Assembly: GCA_017478205.1 (NCBI GenBank)
Contig: JAFVDZ010000002.1
Span: 1-45,803 of the forward strand
DNA length: 45,803 nt
From: Spirochaetales bacterium
GTDB lineage: Bacteria > Spirochaetota > Spirochaetia > Sphaerochaetales > Sphaerochaetaceae
Direction: 5' to 3'
In this document: piece after piece, positions 16,817 through 24,149 of the stretch
Layout: each line of letters starts with the position of its first letter
Position numbering within the stretch: the first letter of the stretch is position 1
Made by a program: the position numbers and the translations under genes
The notes under the pieces: model-generated
Told to the model about the DNA's origin: nothing
The model's input: only the letters and a program-made list of their open reading frames with translations
Databases searched by the model: none

Positions 16817-18655
16817 TCAATGCCCCTGCTTCTCATCCATCAGCGGTATGACCATAATCTTTTCCAACTCTTCTCTAGGAAGGAATGGAGTCAGATCTTC
16901 CAAAGGCGGAGATACAAGTGTACCATCTTCCAATCTCTTTGTACCACTCTTTGGTTCCCATACCTGCTTTGTGTCTGTGAAGATTTCTGTAAATACCGGA
17001 CCATCGAGATTCAGTACTTCATCGACCACCGCTTTCATTTCAGCATTACTGTGAGCACTGAAATAGCGATATCCAAAAGCTTCAGCTATCTTCTTGAACT
17101 CAGGGAAGGAAATATCACCAGATTCAGGACCAACACCAACAAAGTTCTTGTTGAACAGGTTGGTTTGAGTGATGCGAATGGAATGATATCCATTATTGTT
17201 GATAAGGAAGATTTTGACAGGCAGCTTGTTGCTGATGATTGTTTGAAGTTCCTGCAAGTTCATCATTATAGAACCATCACCTTCAAGGCAGATCGTATTT
17301 CTTCTTCCTCCTCCAATGCATGTACCTATGCTGGCAGGAAGTCCATAGCCCATTGATGCAGTCGCACTGTTATTGGCCATACGGCTCCCCTTTTGGATTA
17401 CATATGCCTGATTGCCAACAACACAGCAGGCACCATTAGAAACAGCTGTAAGACTATTTTCTGGCAATCGAGAACTAAGATAACGAATGAAGGCATATAC
17501 ATTGGCAGTCTCACCATTCTCTTCCCATTGACGAGGAAGCACTACAGGATAGTCTTTTTTCCACTTCTTGCAGACATCAAGCCATTCTTGGCCAGTAAAC
17601 ACCTTTTCACTAGTTGCCTTGTCCAGCTTTGTCAAGAAATCCTTAGCGTCTGCCCAGATAGGCATATCTACGTGAAGAGTATGCTTCTTCATTTCTCCCT
17701 GATCTATATCGACCATGATGACTTCAGCAGCTCTAGCCCATGTTTTCCAGTTGTAGCCAACCTGTCGAATTGAAATACGGGTTCCAATGGCAATAATCAA
17801 GTCAGCGTTCTGAATTGCCCAGTTGCCCGGACGATCACCCATATTTCCTGCTCGCCCTACATAAAGTGGGTGTTCATCCTCGATGAGGTCCACTGCATTC
17901 CAGTATGTAACTACAGGAATATTCAACTTTTCGAGTACAGAGCGAAATGCTTCATAGCCACCAGATAGACGAACACCATAACCTGGATGGAATACAGGAC
18001 GTTTTGCCTTCTTGATCTTCTCCAATACTGCTTGTATTAAATTATCAGAGACTGGAGGCGGAAGCTTTGCATCATCGTCTGACGAATTATATTCTTCAAG
18101 TTCATCAGTTTCGATATAACAGCCCTGATAGTTAACAGGGATATCAACCCACACAGGACCCGGTCGTCCTGTAGTTGCAAGATGCCATGCTCGTTCAAGA
18201 TGATATCTGATTGTTTTTGGATCTTCTATCATCACGGCATATTTAGTCATAGACTCTACAGACTTGACAATATCATACTCCTGATCACCTAAGGCTCGAA
18301 CAACAGCTCCTGTTTCTTTCAATGCAAATCTTGCCGTAGTATCATAGCGAACCTGACCGCTGATTATGAACATAGGAATGGAGTCCAGCCATCCTCCGAC
18401 TACTCCTGTCAGAGCATTCGTTCCACCAGGACCAGTTGTGACGCATACAGCTGCGATACGATTGTCCAGACGAGCATATGCCTCAGCTGCGATAGAACAG
18501 GCTTGTTCGTGATGATTGTAAGTAACTTTAAGTCCTTGACAATGACCAAATGCATCATTCAGATGCATAGCACCACCGCCAACTACACTGAATACATCTG
18601 TAACGCCCTTCTCTACTAGAAAATTCGCCACATAGTCCGCAAGCCTAATCTTCAT
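16817..18655 (-). CDS. ThDP-dependent acetolactate-synthase-like enzyme, YerE-like
   Basis: A 612-residue thiamine-diphosphate enzyme of the acetolactate synthase superfamily with PYR, central and PP domains in order. Evidence includes KGVTDVFSVVGGGAMHLNDAF and the catalytic Glu region YNHHEQACSIAAEAYAR near the N-terminus, TTGPGGTNALTGVVGGW, and the ThDP/Mg motif LEGDGSIMMNLQELQT...NNNGYHS near residues 473-506. The flanking genes argue against branched amino-acid synthesis: it lies 39 bases after rfbH and just before an SDR reductase, with no ilvN, ilvC or ilvD. The best match in logic is YerE, which uses pyruvate to add an acetyl unit to C4 of CDP-3,6-dideoxy-4-keto-glucose. Activity is inferred. 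Start ATG 18655 has GGGAG six bases upstream. Confidence 0.78.
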   Translation of the reverse strand: MKIRLADYVANFLVEKGVTDVFSVVGGGAMHLNDAFGHCQGLKVTYNHHEQACSIAAEAYARLDNRIAAVCVTTGPGGTNALTGVVGGWLDSIPMFIISGQVRYDTTARFALKETGAVVRALGDQEYDIVKSVESMTKYAVMIEDPKTIRYHLERAWHLATTGRPGPVWVDIPVNYQGCYIETDELEEYNSSDDDAKLPPPVSDNLIQAVLEKIKKAKRPVFHPGYGVRLSGGYEAFRSVLEKLNIPVVTYWNAVDLIEDEHPLYVGRAGNMGDRPGNWAIQNADLIIAIGTRISIRQVGYNWKTWARAAEVIMVDIDQGEMKKHTLHVDMPIWADAKDFLTKLDKATSEKVFTGQEWLDVCKKWKKDYPVVLPRQWEENGETANVYAFIRYLSSRLPENSLTAVSNGACCVVGNQAYVIQKGSRMANNSATASMGYGLPASIGTCIGGGRRNTICLEGDGSIMMNLQELQTIISNKLPVKIFLINNNGYHSIRITQTNLFNKNFVGVGPESGDISFPEFKKIAEAFGYRYFSAHSNAEMKAVVDEVLNLDGPVFTEIFTDTKQVWEPKSGTKRLEDGTLVSPPLEDLTPFLPREELEKIMVIPLMDEKQGH

Positions 18656-18694
18656 TTATCTCTCCCTATCCTTTTATACATCCAGACCGATAAT

Positions 18695-20032
18695 TTAACT
18701 GACAGCCTCAATAATCACCTTGGCCATATAGTCTATCATCTCATCAGTCATGCCAGGGTATACACCAACCCAGAATGAATTGTTCATTATGAATTCTGTG
18801 TTGGAAAGATCACCTACAACCCTATATGAATCAGTACCCCTCAATTGATCGAAACAAGGATGCTTTATCAGATTCCCGCTGAAAAGCAATCTTGTCTGAA
18901 CATTATGGCTTTCAACATATCGTGTGACAACATTTCGATTGATTCCCTTTTCAGGGCGAACTGACATGAGAAAGCCAAACCAGGAAGGTTCACTGTGCTC
19001 TGCTGGTTCAGGAAGAATAATTCTGTCCTTTACGCATTCTAAGGCCTTATAAAGCCTTTCCCAGTTATGTCTTCTTCTCTCGATAAACTTAGGGAATTTC
19101 TTCAGCTGTTCGCATCCAATGGCAGCTTGCATATCTGTAACCTTGAGATTGTAACCAAAGTGTGAATATACATACTTATGATCATATCCTGCAGGCAATT
19201 CTCCATATTGGCCGTCAAATCTGTGACCACAGAAGTTATCTCTTCCCGAAGGACAAACACATTCTCTACCCCAATCTCTATATGAAAGGATCAGCCTGTG
19301 AAGCAAAGGATTGTCAGTATAGACACAACCACCTTCCCCCATCGTCATATGATGAGGGGGATAGAAACTGCTTGTACCGATGTCACCCCAAGTTCCAGTA
19401 AATTTCGTTACACCATCAATCGTATACTTCGATCCAAGAGAATCACAATTGTCCTCAATGAGCCAAAGCTCATGCTTGTCACAGAAGGCCTTCACTGCTT
19501 TCAAGTCGAAAGGATTGCCTAGAGTGTGAGCAATCATAACAGCCTTTGTCTTTTCTGAAAGAGCATCTTCCAGCTTTGAAATATCAATATTGTATTGAGG
19601 GACAGTCACATCCACAAAGACAGGAATCGCACCATATTGGATAATTGGTGCAACAGTGGTAGGGAAACCGCATGCAACTGTAATTACTTCATCACCCTTT
19701 CTTATTTGCCTTTCCTTAAGTTCAGGTGCTGTCAATGCCATGAAGGCAATCAGATTGGCAGAAGACCCACTATTTACCAAATGAGCATACTTTACACCAA
19801 TCCATGAGGCAAACTCCTTCTCGAATTTGTCTGCAAATCTACCTGTGGTCAACCAGAAATCAAGTGTCGCATCTGTGAGTGCCTGCATCTCCTTTTCATC
19901 AAATACACGGGACGCATAACTAATGCGATCTCCCTCTTTGAAATCCATCTTTCTCTCTTTGAAGTCATGATAGTATTGTGCAACAACACTCTTTATATAT
20001 TCTCTTGCTTCTGCTTCATTTTCCCATTTCAT
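18695..20032 (-). CDS. rfbH: CDP-4-keto-6-deoxyglucose 3-dehydrase (E1 / DdhC / RfbH)
   Basis: A 445-residue fold-type I protein of the sugar aminotransferase family that removes the C3 hydroxyl of CDP-4-keto-6-deoxyglucose. The usual PLP-binding Lys is replaced by His in SSFYPPHHMTMGEGG (about residues 217-231), the hallmark of this PMP-dependent dehydrase. A C-x-C-x7-C cluster in GRECVCPSGRDNFCGHRF plus an upstream Cys in EDNCDS fits the [2Fe-2S] site of E1. The full reaction needs the flavin/Fe-S reductase E3 (DdhD), which is not in this window. ATG 20032 follows the rfbG stop by one base, with AAGGA nine bases ahead. It feeds the YerE-like enzyme next downstream. Confidence 0.92.
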   Translation of the reverse strand: MKWENEAEAREYIKSVVAQYYHDFKERKMDFKEGDRISYASRVFDEKEMQALTDATLDFWLTTGRFADKFEKEFASWIGVKYAHLVNSGSSANLIAFMALTAPELKERQIRKGDEVITVACGFPTTVAPIIQYGAIPVFVDVTVPQYNIDISKLEDALSEKTKAVMIAHTLGNPFDLKAVKAFCDKHELWLIEDNCDSLGSKYTIDGVTKFTGTWGDIGTSSFYPPHHMTMGEGGCVYTDNPLLHRLILSYRDWGRECVCPSGRDNFCGHRFDGQYGELPAGYDHKYVYSHFGYNLKVTDMQAAIGCEQLKKFPKFIERRRHNWERLYKALECVKDRIILPEPAEHSEPSWFGFLMSVRPEKGINRNVVTRYVESHNVQTRLLFSGNLIKHPCFDQLRGTDSYRVVGDLSNTEFIMNNSFWVGVYPGMTDEMIDYMAKVIIEAVS

Positions 20033-20033
20033 A

Positions 20034-21089
20034 TCAATTATCCTTTAAAAACTCATCAATCTGATTTCTCATGCATTTTCTTACGTCCATACCCGAAATC
20101 CAACATTTTGTCCATTCAACTGTCTCTTCAACAGCTTTATCCAGATTCCAGTGAGGCTTCCAACCAAAAGTATTTTTGATCTTTGAGCAATCAAGCTTCA
20201 AGAATGTTGCCTCATGAGGACCATCGTCACTCTTATTTATCCAGCTAGATCCATCCTTCCAGTGCTTAACAAATAAGTCCACCAATGCTCCTGTCTGAAA
20301 ACAATCCCTATCATCTGGTCCAACATTATACCAACCTGCTTTAGCACTATCTTTATACTGTTCAGCTGCGATCATCAAATATGCACAAAGAGGTTCAAGT
20401 ACATGCTGATAAGGTCGAGTAGAGTAAGGATTTCTTACTATTATTGGCTCTTTTCTGGACACAGCCCTTACACAGTCAGGTATGATTCTATCATTTGCAA
20501 AATCACCACCACCAATTACATTTCCTGCACGAGCAGTCGATATTGGCACTGATCCATCAGAGAAAAAACTATTTTTATAGCTATGTGTAATTATTTCGCT
20601 ACAAGACTTGGAATTAGAATATGGGTCAAAGCCATCGAGCGCATCATCTTCTCTGTATCCCCAAGGCCACTCTTTGTTGAGATAGACTTTGTCAGTAGTA
20701 ACATTGAGAAATGATTTCACACAGTTACTTTTCCTAACACATTCTAATATGTTTACAGTACCCATAACATTGGTTTCATAAGTATATTTTGGGTTCTTGT
20801 AGCTATCTCGCACAATTGGTTGAGCAGCCAAGTGTAAAACTATTTCAGGCTTGAAATCAGAAAACACTTCCCATAATTTATCAAAATCCCTTATATCACC
20901 AATGACAGAATTTATATCACTTTCGATTTCAGCTATCTCAAACAGAGAAGGATGTGTTGGAGGTTCAAGTGAATATCCTGTAACTTCTGCACCTAAATGA
21001 TAAAGAAGAAAACAAAACCACGAACCCTTGAATCCTGTATGCCCTGTAACAAGGACTCTTTTGCCTTTATAAAAACTCAAATCTAACAT
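20034..21089 (-). CDS. rfbG: CDP-glucose 4,6-dehydratase (RfbG / DdhB)
   Basis: An extended SDR of 351 residues converting CDP-glucose to CDP-4-keto-6-deoxyglucose. Recognisable are RVLVTGHTGFKGSWFC (with the GHTGFKGSW signature of this family), HLAAQPIVRDSY, and DPYSNSKSCSE containing the YxxxK catalytic pair. I start it at ATG 21089, two bases after the rfbF stop at 21092; a longer ORF from 21134 would overlap rfbF by 43 bases without family homology. It is the second step of the CDP-dideoxysugar pathway. Confidence 0.93.
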   Translation of the reverse strand: MLDLSFYKGKRVLVTGHTGFKGSWFCFLLYHLGAEVTGYSLEPPTHPSLFEIAEIESDINSVIGDIRDFDKLWEVFSDFKPEIVLHLAAQPIVRDSYKNPKYTYETNVMGTVNILECVRKSNCVKSFLNVTTDKVYLNKEWPWGYREDDALDGFDPYSNSKSCSEIITHSYKNSFFSDGSVPISTARAGNVIGGGDFANDRIIPDCVRAVSRKEPIIVRNPYSTRPYQHVLEPLCAYLMIAAEQYKDSAKAGWYNVGPDDRDCFQTGALVDLFVKHWKDGSSWINKSDDGPHEATFLKLDCSKIKNTFGWKPHWNLDKAVEETVEWTKCWISGMDVRKCMRNQIDEFLKDN

Positions 21090-21091
21090 AT

Positions 21092-21874
21092 TCAGTCGTT
21101 CCAAACTTTCCAAGGAGCTTTTCCGCTGTTCCAAAGCTCTTCCAGTCTATCCTTTTCTCTTTTTGTATCCATGCACTGCCAAAAATCCTTATGGAAATAT
21201 GTATTCAATTTCTTTTCTTTGGCAAGAGTATTCATTGGTTCTTTCTCGAATACAGTTGAATCGTCCTTGAGGTATCTGAAGATTTGAGGACTGCATACCA
21301 TAAAGCCACCATTTATTACTGCTCCATCATCCTTGCTTTTTTCCCGGAACGACCGAACATTTCCATTGCAATCGACATCCAGGACTCCCTTTTGCTGTGA
21401 AATACTGACACTTGTCAAAGTCACTATGCTGTCATGTCTGTTATGATAATCTACAACATCATTGATGTTCACATCACTTACAGCATCACCATAAGTAAGG
21501 CAGAAAGTTTCATCTCCTACATATTTCTGTATTCTCTTTATTCTTCCGCCTGTCATAGTATTGAGGCCAGTATCGACAATTGTCACCTTCCATGGTTCAC
21601 AATGCTGCTCGTGGATAATCAAATCATTTTTACCGCTTGTAAAATCAAATGTGACATCACTGTTGTGTAAAAAGTAATCAGCAAACCACTCCTTGATAAC
21701 ATATTGTTTGTAGCCAGCGCAAATTATGAATTCATTAAAGCCACGAAATGAATACAATTTCATGATATGCCATAATATTGGCTTACCGCCAATCTCGATC
21801 ATTGGCTTAGGTTTATATAATGACTCTTCTGATATTCTAGTCCCATACCCACCCGCAAGAATTACAACTTTCAT
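21092..21874 (-). CDS. rfbF: Glucose-1-phosphate cytidylyltransferase (RfbF / DdhA)
   Basis: A 260-residue nucleotidyltransferase that makes CDP-glucose from CTP and glucose-1-phosphate. The N-terminus VVILAGGYGTRISEESLYKPKPMIEIGGKPI is the family signature, and YGDAVSDVNI and FWQCMDTKREKDRLEELW near the C-terminus are also typical of RfbF. ATG 21874 is preceded by AAGGAAAGATA. It is the first gene of the rfbFGH-yerEF-gtrABC unit, which lies downstream of a 330-base gap with hairpins. Confidence 0.94.
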   Translation of the reverse strand: MKVVILAGGYGTRISEESLYKPKPMIEIGGKPILWHIMKLYSFRGFNEFIICAGYKQYVIKEWFADYFLHNSDVTFDFTSGKNDLIIHEQHCEPWKVTIVDTGLNTMTGGRIKRIQKYVGDETFCLTYGDAVSDVNINDVVDYHNRHDSIVTLTSVSISQQKGVLDVDCNGNVRSFREKSKDDGAVINGGFMVCSPQIFRYLKDDSTVFEKEPMNTLAKEKKLNTYFHKDFWQCMDTKREKDRLEELWNSGKAPWKVWND

Positions 21875-21974
21875 TATCTTTCCTTGAATTAATCTAATAA
21901 AACAATCCTAACACATCATATGACTTGTGTAACCAAACAAGAGACCTTTAAGGATGCAAATTACATATATTGAC

Positions 21975-22002
21975 AAAAAAAAGCGTTAGCTACGAATAGC
22001 TA
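21975..22002 (-). terminator. Hairpin with UUCG loop followed by eight U (minus strand)
   Basis: TAGCTA at 21987-21992 and 21997-22002 form a six-pair stem around a four-base loop, UUCG when read on the minus strand. Four bases later comes a run of eight T (minus strand, 21982-21975). It lies between the cytidylyltransferase gene (22205-22606) and rfbF, both on the minus strand. The stem is short and AU-rich, so termination efficiency is uncertain. Confidence 0.45.
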
Positions 22003-22019
22003 GAAGTTGAATCAGCAAC

Positions 22020-22043
22020 AAAAAGATGACTCAAAGTCATTTT
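22020..22043 (-). terminator. Probable terminator of the flippase-licD-racemase-cytidylyltransferase operon
   Basis: ATGACT and AGTCAT (22026-22031, 22035-22040) form a stem extendable to nine pairs (22023-22043, one G-U) with a three-base loop. On the minus strand it is followed after one base by five T. It sits about 160 bases downstream of the cytidylyltransferase stop. An outer inverted repeat AATCAGCAA (22010-22018) / TTGCTGATT (22065-22073) encloses it. Confidence 0.5.
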
Positions 22044-22204
22044 CTTTATCTCTTTCAGACATCCTTGCTGATTTTGTTTTTTCCAGTAGCCTTAACTGAA
22101 GCTATTGTCAAATCAAGTAAACACTTTGAGCGTTGATAATCTTTATTGAATTACATGTAAAGCCTTTTTACGTAACGTGTAACTTAGTAATTACTCTTAG
22201 TATA

Positions 22205-22606
22205 TTATCTTGATAAATCTTTCTTGATTTCAGAAGATGCAATTCCTGGTGTTCTCTTCAGCCTTACAACCTGTTTCCCATGAGACTTGCACCAGTCTGT
22301 AATCTCATCAAATCTTGCTCCAATATGATCTTCACCAAGAGCAAGAATATCAAAATCTATCTTTTCAAGGGCTGAAATACCAACTGTATCGTAAACGACA
22401 ACTTTGTCTACAATTCTTAAAGCCTCAAGGATTTCAACCCTTTCATCTGTACTATATAGAACTTCTGCGTCGGACTTGAATTTTTTTATATATTCTCCAT
22501 TCTGTACGGCGACAATTAGATAATCAGCATGCATTTTGCACTGTTTGAAAAGGCGGAGATGCCCAAAATGGAAATAGTCAAATACACCAAAAGTAAGAAT
22601 CCTCAT
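22205..22606 (-). CDS. TagD/LicC-type small cytidylyltransferase (nucleotidyltransferase fold)
   Basis: A 133-residue cytidylyltransferase of the HxGH class. It has TFGVFDYFHFGHLRLF (residues 4-19) with HFGH as the CTP-binding motif, and RTPGIASSEIKKDL at the C-terminus, equivalent to RTxGISTT of TagD. Such enzymes make CDP-glycerol, CDP-ethanolamine or related compounds. ATG 22606 is chosen because AAGG lies eight bases ahead; the ORF can be read from a TTG one codon earlier. It is the last gene of a four-gene unit containing LicD, so its product is a natural candidate donor for that LicD. Confidence 0.88.
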   Translation of the reverse strand: MRILTFGVFDYFHFGHLRLFKQCKMHADYLIVAVQNGEYIKKFKSDAEVLYSTDERVEILEALRIVDKVVVYDTVGISALEKIDFDILALGEDHIGARFDEITDWCKSHGKQVVRLKRTPGIASSEIKKDLSR

Positions 22607-22642
22607 CAAATAAACCTTTTTAAGAACTTTTTTATCTCCACA

Positions 22643-23359
22643 TCATTCATTATCGACAAATTCATCATGAATATTATTAAGTGCAATAAAGAGGGGGTCA
22701 TAAACATTCTTGCAAGAAACCCCTTCTTTATACATCTCATACAGTATAGGAAGTTCTGTGCATCCAAGAATACATGTTTCAAATCGGTTTATCAACGTCA
22801 TAAATGTTTCTCTTGTTTCTTCAAAGTACTTGTTCTGCTTTACAGCTTCAATACAATCTCTCAGCATATGATATTCGTCCAAACTTGGAGTTTCACACCT
22901 GATGCCTTTATCCTCAAGTGCTCTTTGATAAACACCTGAGTCTATGGTTCCTTCAGATCCAAGCAGATAGACTGAAGATATCTTATCTTTATCAAGCTGC
23001 TGCACGCAGGCATGAATGATGTTAACAACTCTATCTTCCAATTCCGGAACTTTTTCATAAATCTTTGGAAGAAACAAATGCGATGTATTACAGGCAAGTA
23101 AAATTCGGTTTGCCCCAGCATCTACCAAATGCTGCATTGAATTTGCCATTTCATCTACAAGCTGATCTACGTTTTCTTTATATAGAAATGCCCTCACCCG
23201 GCTCGGCATCGTGCATCTGTTATCAATAATGATTCGGGGTCTTTCCCATTCCTTCTCTGCCGGAAATACTTCTGCATACTGTTGAAATAGATGTATGGTT
23301 GCGTATGTGCCCATTCCTCCAAGCACACCTATGATGAAATCTTTAGTTTGATTCTGCAT
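22643..23359 (-). CDS. Aspartate/glutamate racemase family protein
   Basis: A 238-residue racemase of the cofactor-independent Asp/Glu superfamily. The two catalytic cysteines are visible in LLACNTSH and LGCTELP, and the start IIGVLGGMGTYAT is the aspartate racemase (RacX/YgeA-like) signature. The TTG read-through start at 23368 is less likely than ATG 23359. It overlaps the licD stop by 17 bases. A racemase between licD and a cytidylyltransferase is unusual: it may supply a D-amino acid to decorate the glycan, or act on a different hydroxy- or amino-acid. Broad substrate range is known in this family, so D-Asp cannot be assumed. Confidence 0.82.
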   Translation of the reverse strand: MQNQTKDFIIGVLGGMGTYATIHLFQQYAEVFPAEKEWERPRIIIDNRCTMPSRVRAFLYKENVDQLVDEMANSMQHLVDAGANRILLACNTSHLFLPKIYEKVPELEDRVVNIIHACVQQLDKDKISSVYLLGSEGTIDSGVYQRALEDKGIRCETPSLDEYHMLRDCIEAVKQNKYFEETRETFMTLINRFETCILGCTELPILYEMYKEGVSCKNVYDPLFIALNNIHDEFVDNE

Positions 23360-24149
23360 GACTAACAAACCATTTATAATCCTTTACAGGTGTCATATAA
23401 TCTCCATACATTTGAGTAAGTATCTGATCATAGCCTGACGGAAGAGAGACTTCTCTTCCATGAAATTTCATATAAACAGTTCCTTTGTAACTTTCCTTTG
23501 GAAAGAAATCTATGAAATACAGCAAAGAATTGCTACGGATAATTGTGTTAGAGTGGATGCCATGATACCTTACAGTATTGTTTTCATACATTTTCAGCAG
23601 CGTCTCAAGCTGAAAAGGCTTTCCTAGAATATAACATAACCCTCCAGCTAATTTTTCAACACATGAAGTTTTCTTGTCGTAGACCATATGATATCTTTTT
23701 GATCTAGCTAAACCATAAAGAAACTTACACTTGAATTTTATAATTTTTTGCTTCCATTTAGCATCTGGGACCTCATCCAAAATAATGAAATCGATACTCA
23801 TGCGGTTTTGAAAGTTCTTATATGCACGATCTTCTGCAGTTTCAGACCTAAGAGGAACTGTGAGATCGATCAGCTTCGGGATGAAATCAAAAAAATAAGG
23901 AGAATAATCCTTCGGTTCAACAAGCTTATACTTCGAATCCAATTCTTGAGTAAGCACTACCTTCAATCGGTTGAAATCGTCTCTCATAATTGCAACATCG
24001 ATATCATCATCCCATGGTATGAAATCTTTCTCTCTAACAGCCCCAATAGCACATCCGCTATCGAGCCAATATGGAATATTATATTTCTTACATAACCCAT
24101 CGAAGACATCCCACATTTCGATTAGATTTTCGTGTAATTGCTCAAACAT
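23343..24149 (-). CDS. LicD family phosphotransferase (second copy)
   Basis: About 268 residues with the LicD core YWLDSGCAIGAVREKDFIPWDDDIDVAI at about residues 26-53, including the DDDID metal triad, and MYGDYMTPV near the C-terminus. ATG 24149 overlaps the flippase stop by one base (TGATG) with AGGA eight bases ahead; an ATG at 24155 is possible. It is expected to transfer a phospho-group from a CDP donor to the glycan, and the TagD-like enzyme two genes on may make that donor. It differs clearly from the first LicD in length of loops and C-terminus. Confidence 0.88.
   Translation of the reverse strand: MFEQLHENLIEMWDVFDGLCKKYNIPYWLDSGCAIGAVREKDFIPWDDDIDVAIMRDDFNRLKVVLTQELDSKYKLVEPKDYSPYFFDFIPKLIDLTVPLRSETAEDRAYKNFQNRMSIDFIILDEVPDAKWKQKIIKFKCKFLYGLARSKRYHMVYDKKTSCVEKLAGGLCYILGKPFQLETLLKMYENNTVRYHGIHSNTIIRSNSLLYFIDFFPKESYKGTVYMKFHGREVSLPSGYDQILTQMYGDYMTPVKDYKWFVSHAESN

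Larger units (their letters stand above)
21875..22204. other. Gene-free 330-base gap with nested hairpins
   Basis: No ORF with coding character is visible. The gap contains the two hairpin/T-run elements annotated separately and a nine-base outer inverted repeat at 22010-22018 and 22065-22073 enclosing one of them. A partial dyad around CATATG near 21918 lies upstream of rfbF. It must contain the promoter for the rfbF operon, but I cannot point to convincing -35/-10 boxes. Confidence 0.6.

Noticed and set aside
16820-17356. 178-codon plus-strand ORF opposite the ThDP enzyme
   Set aside because: It is antisense to a well-supported gene and its translation resembles no protein; the same applies to other long antisense frames such as 1543-2079, 25598-26095 and 27450-27959.
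16817-18655. ThDP enzyme as anabolic acetolactate synthase (ilvB)
   Set aside because: No small subunit or other branched amino-acid genes are nearby; it is embedded between rfbH and a sugar reductase.
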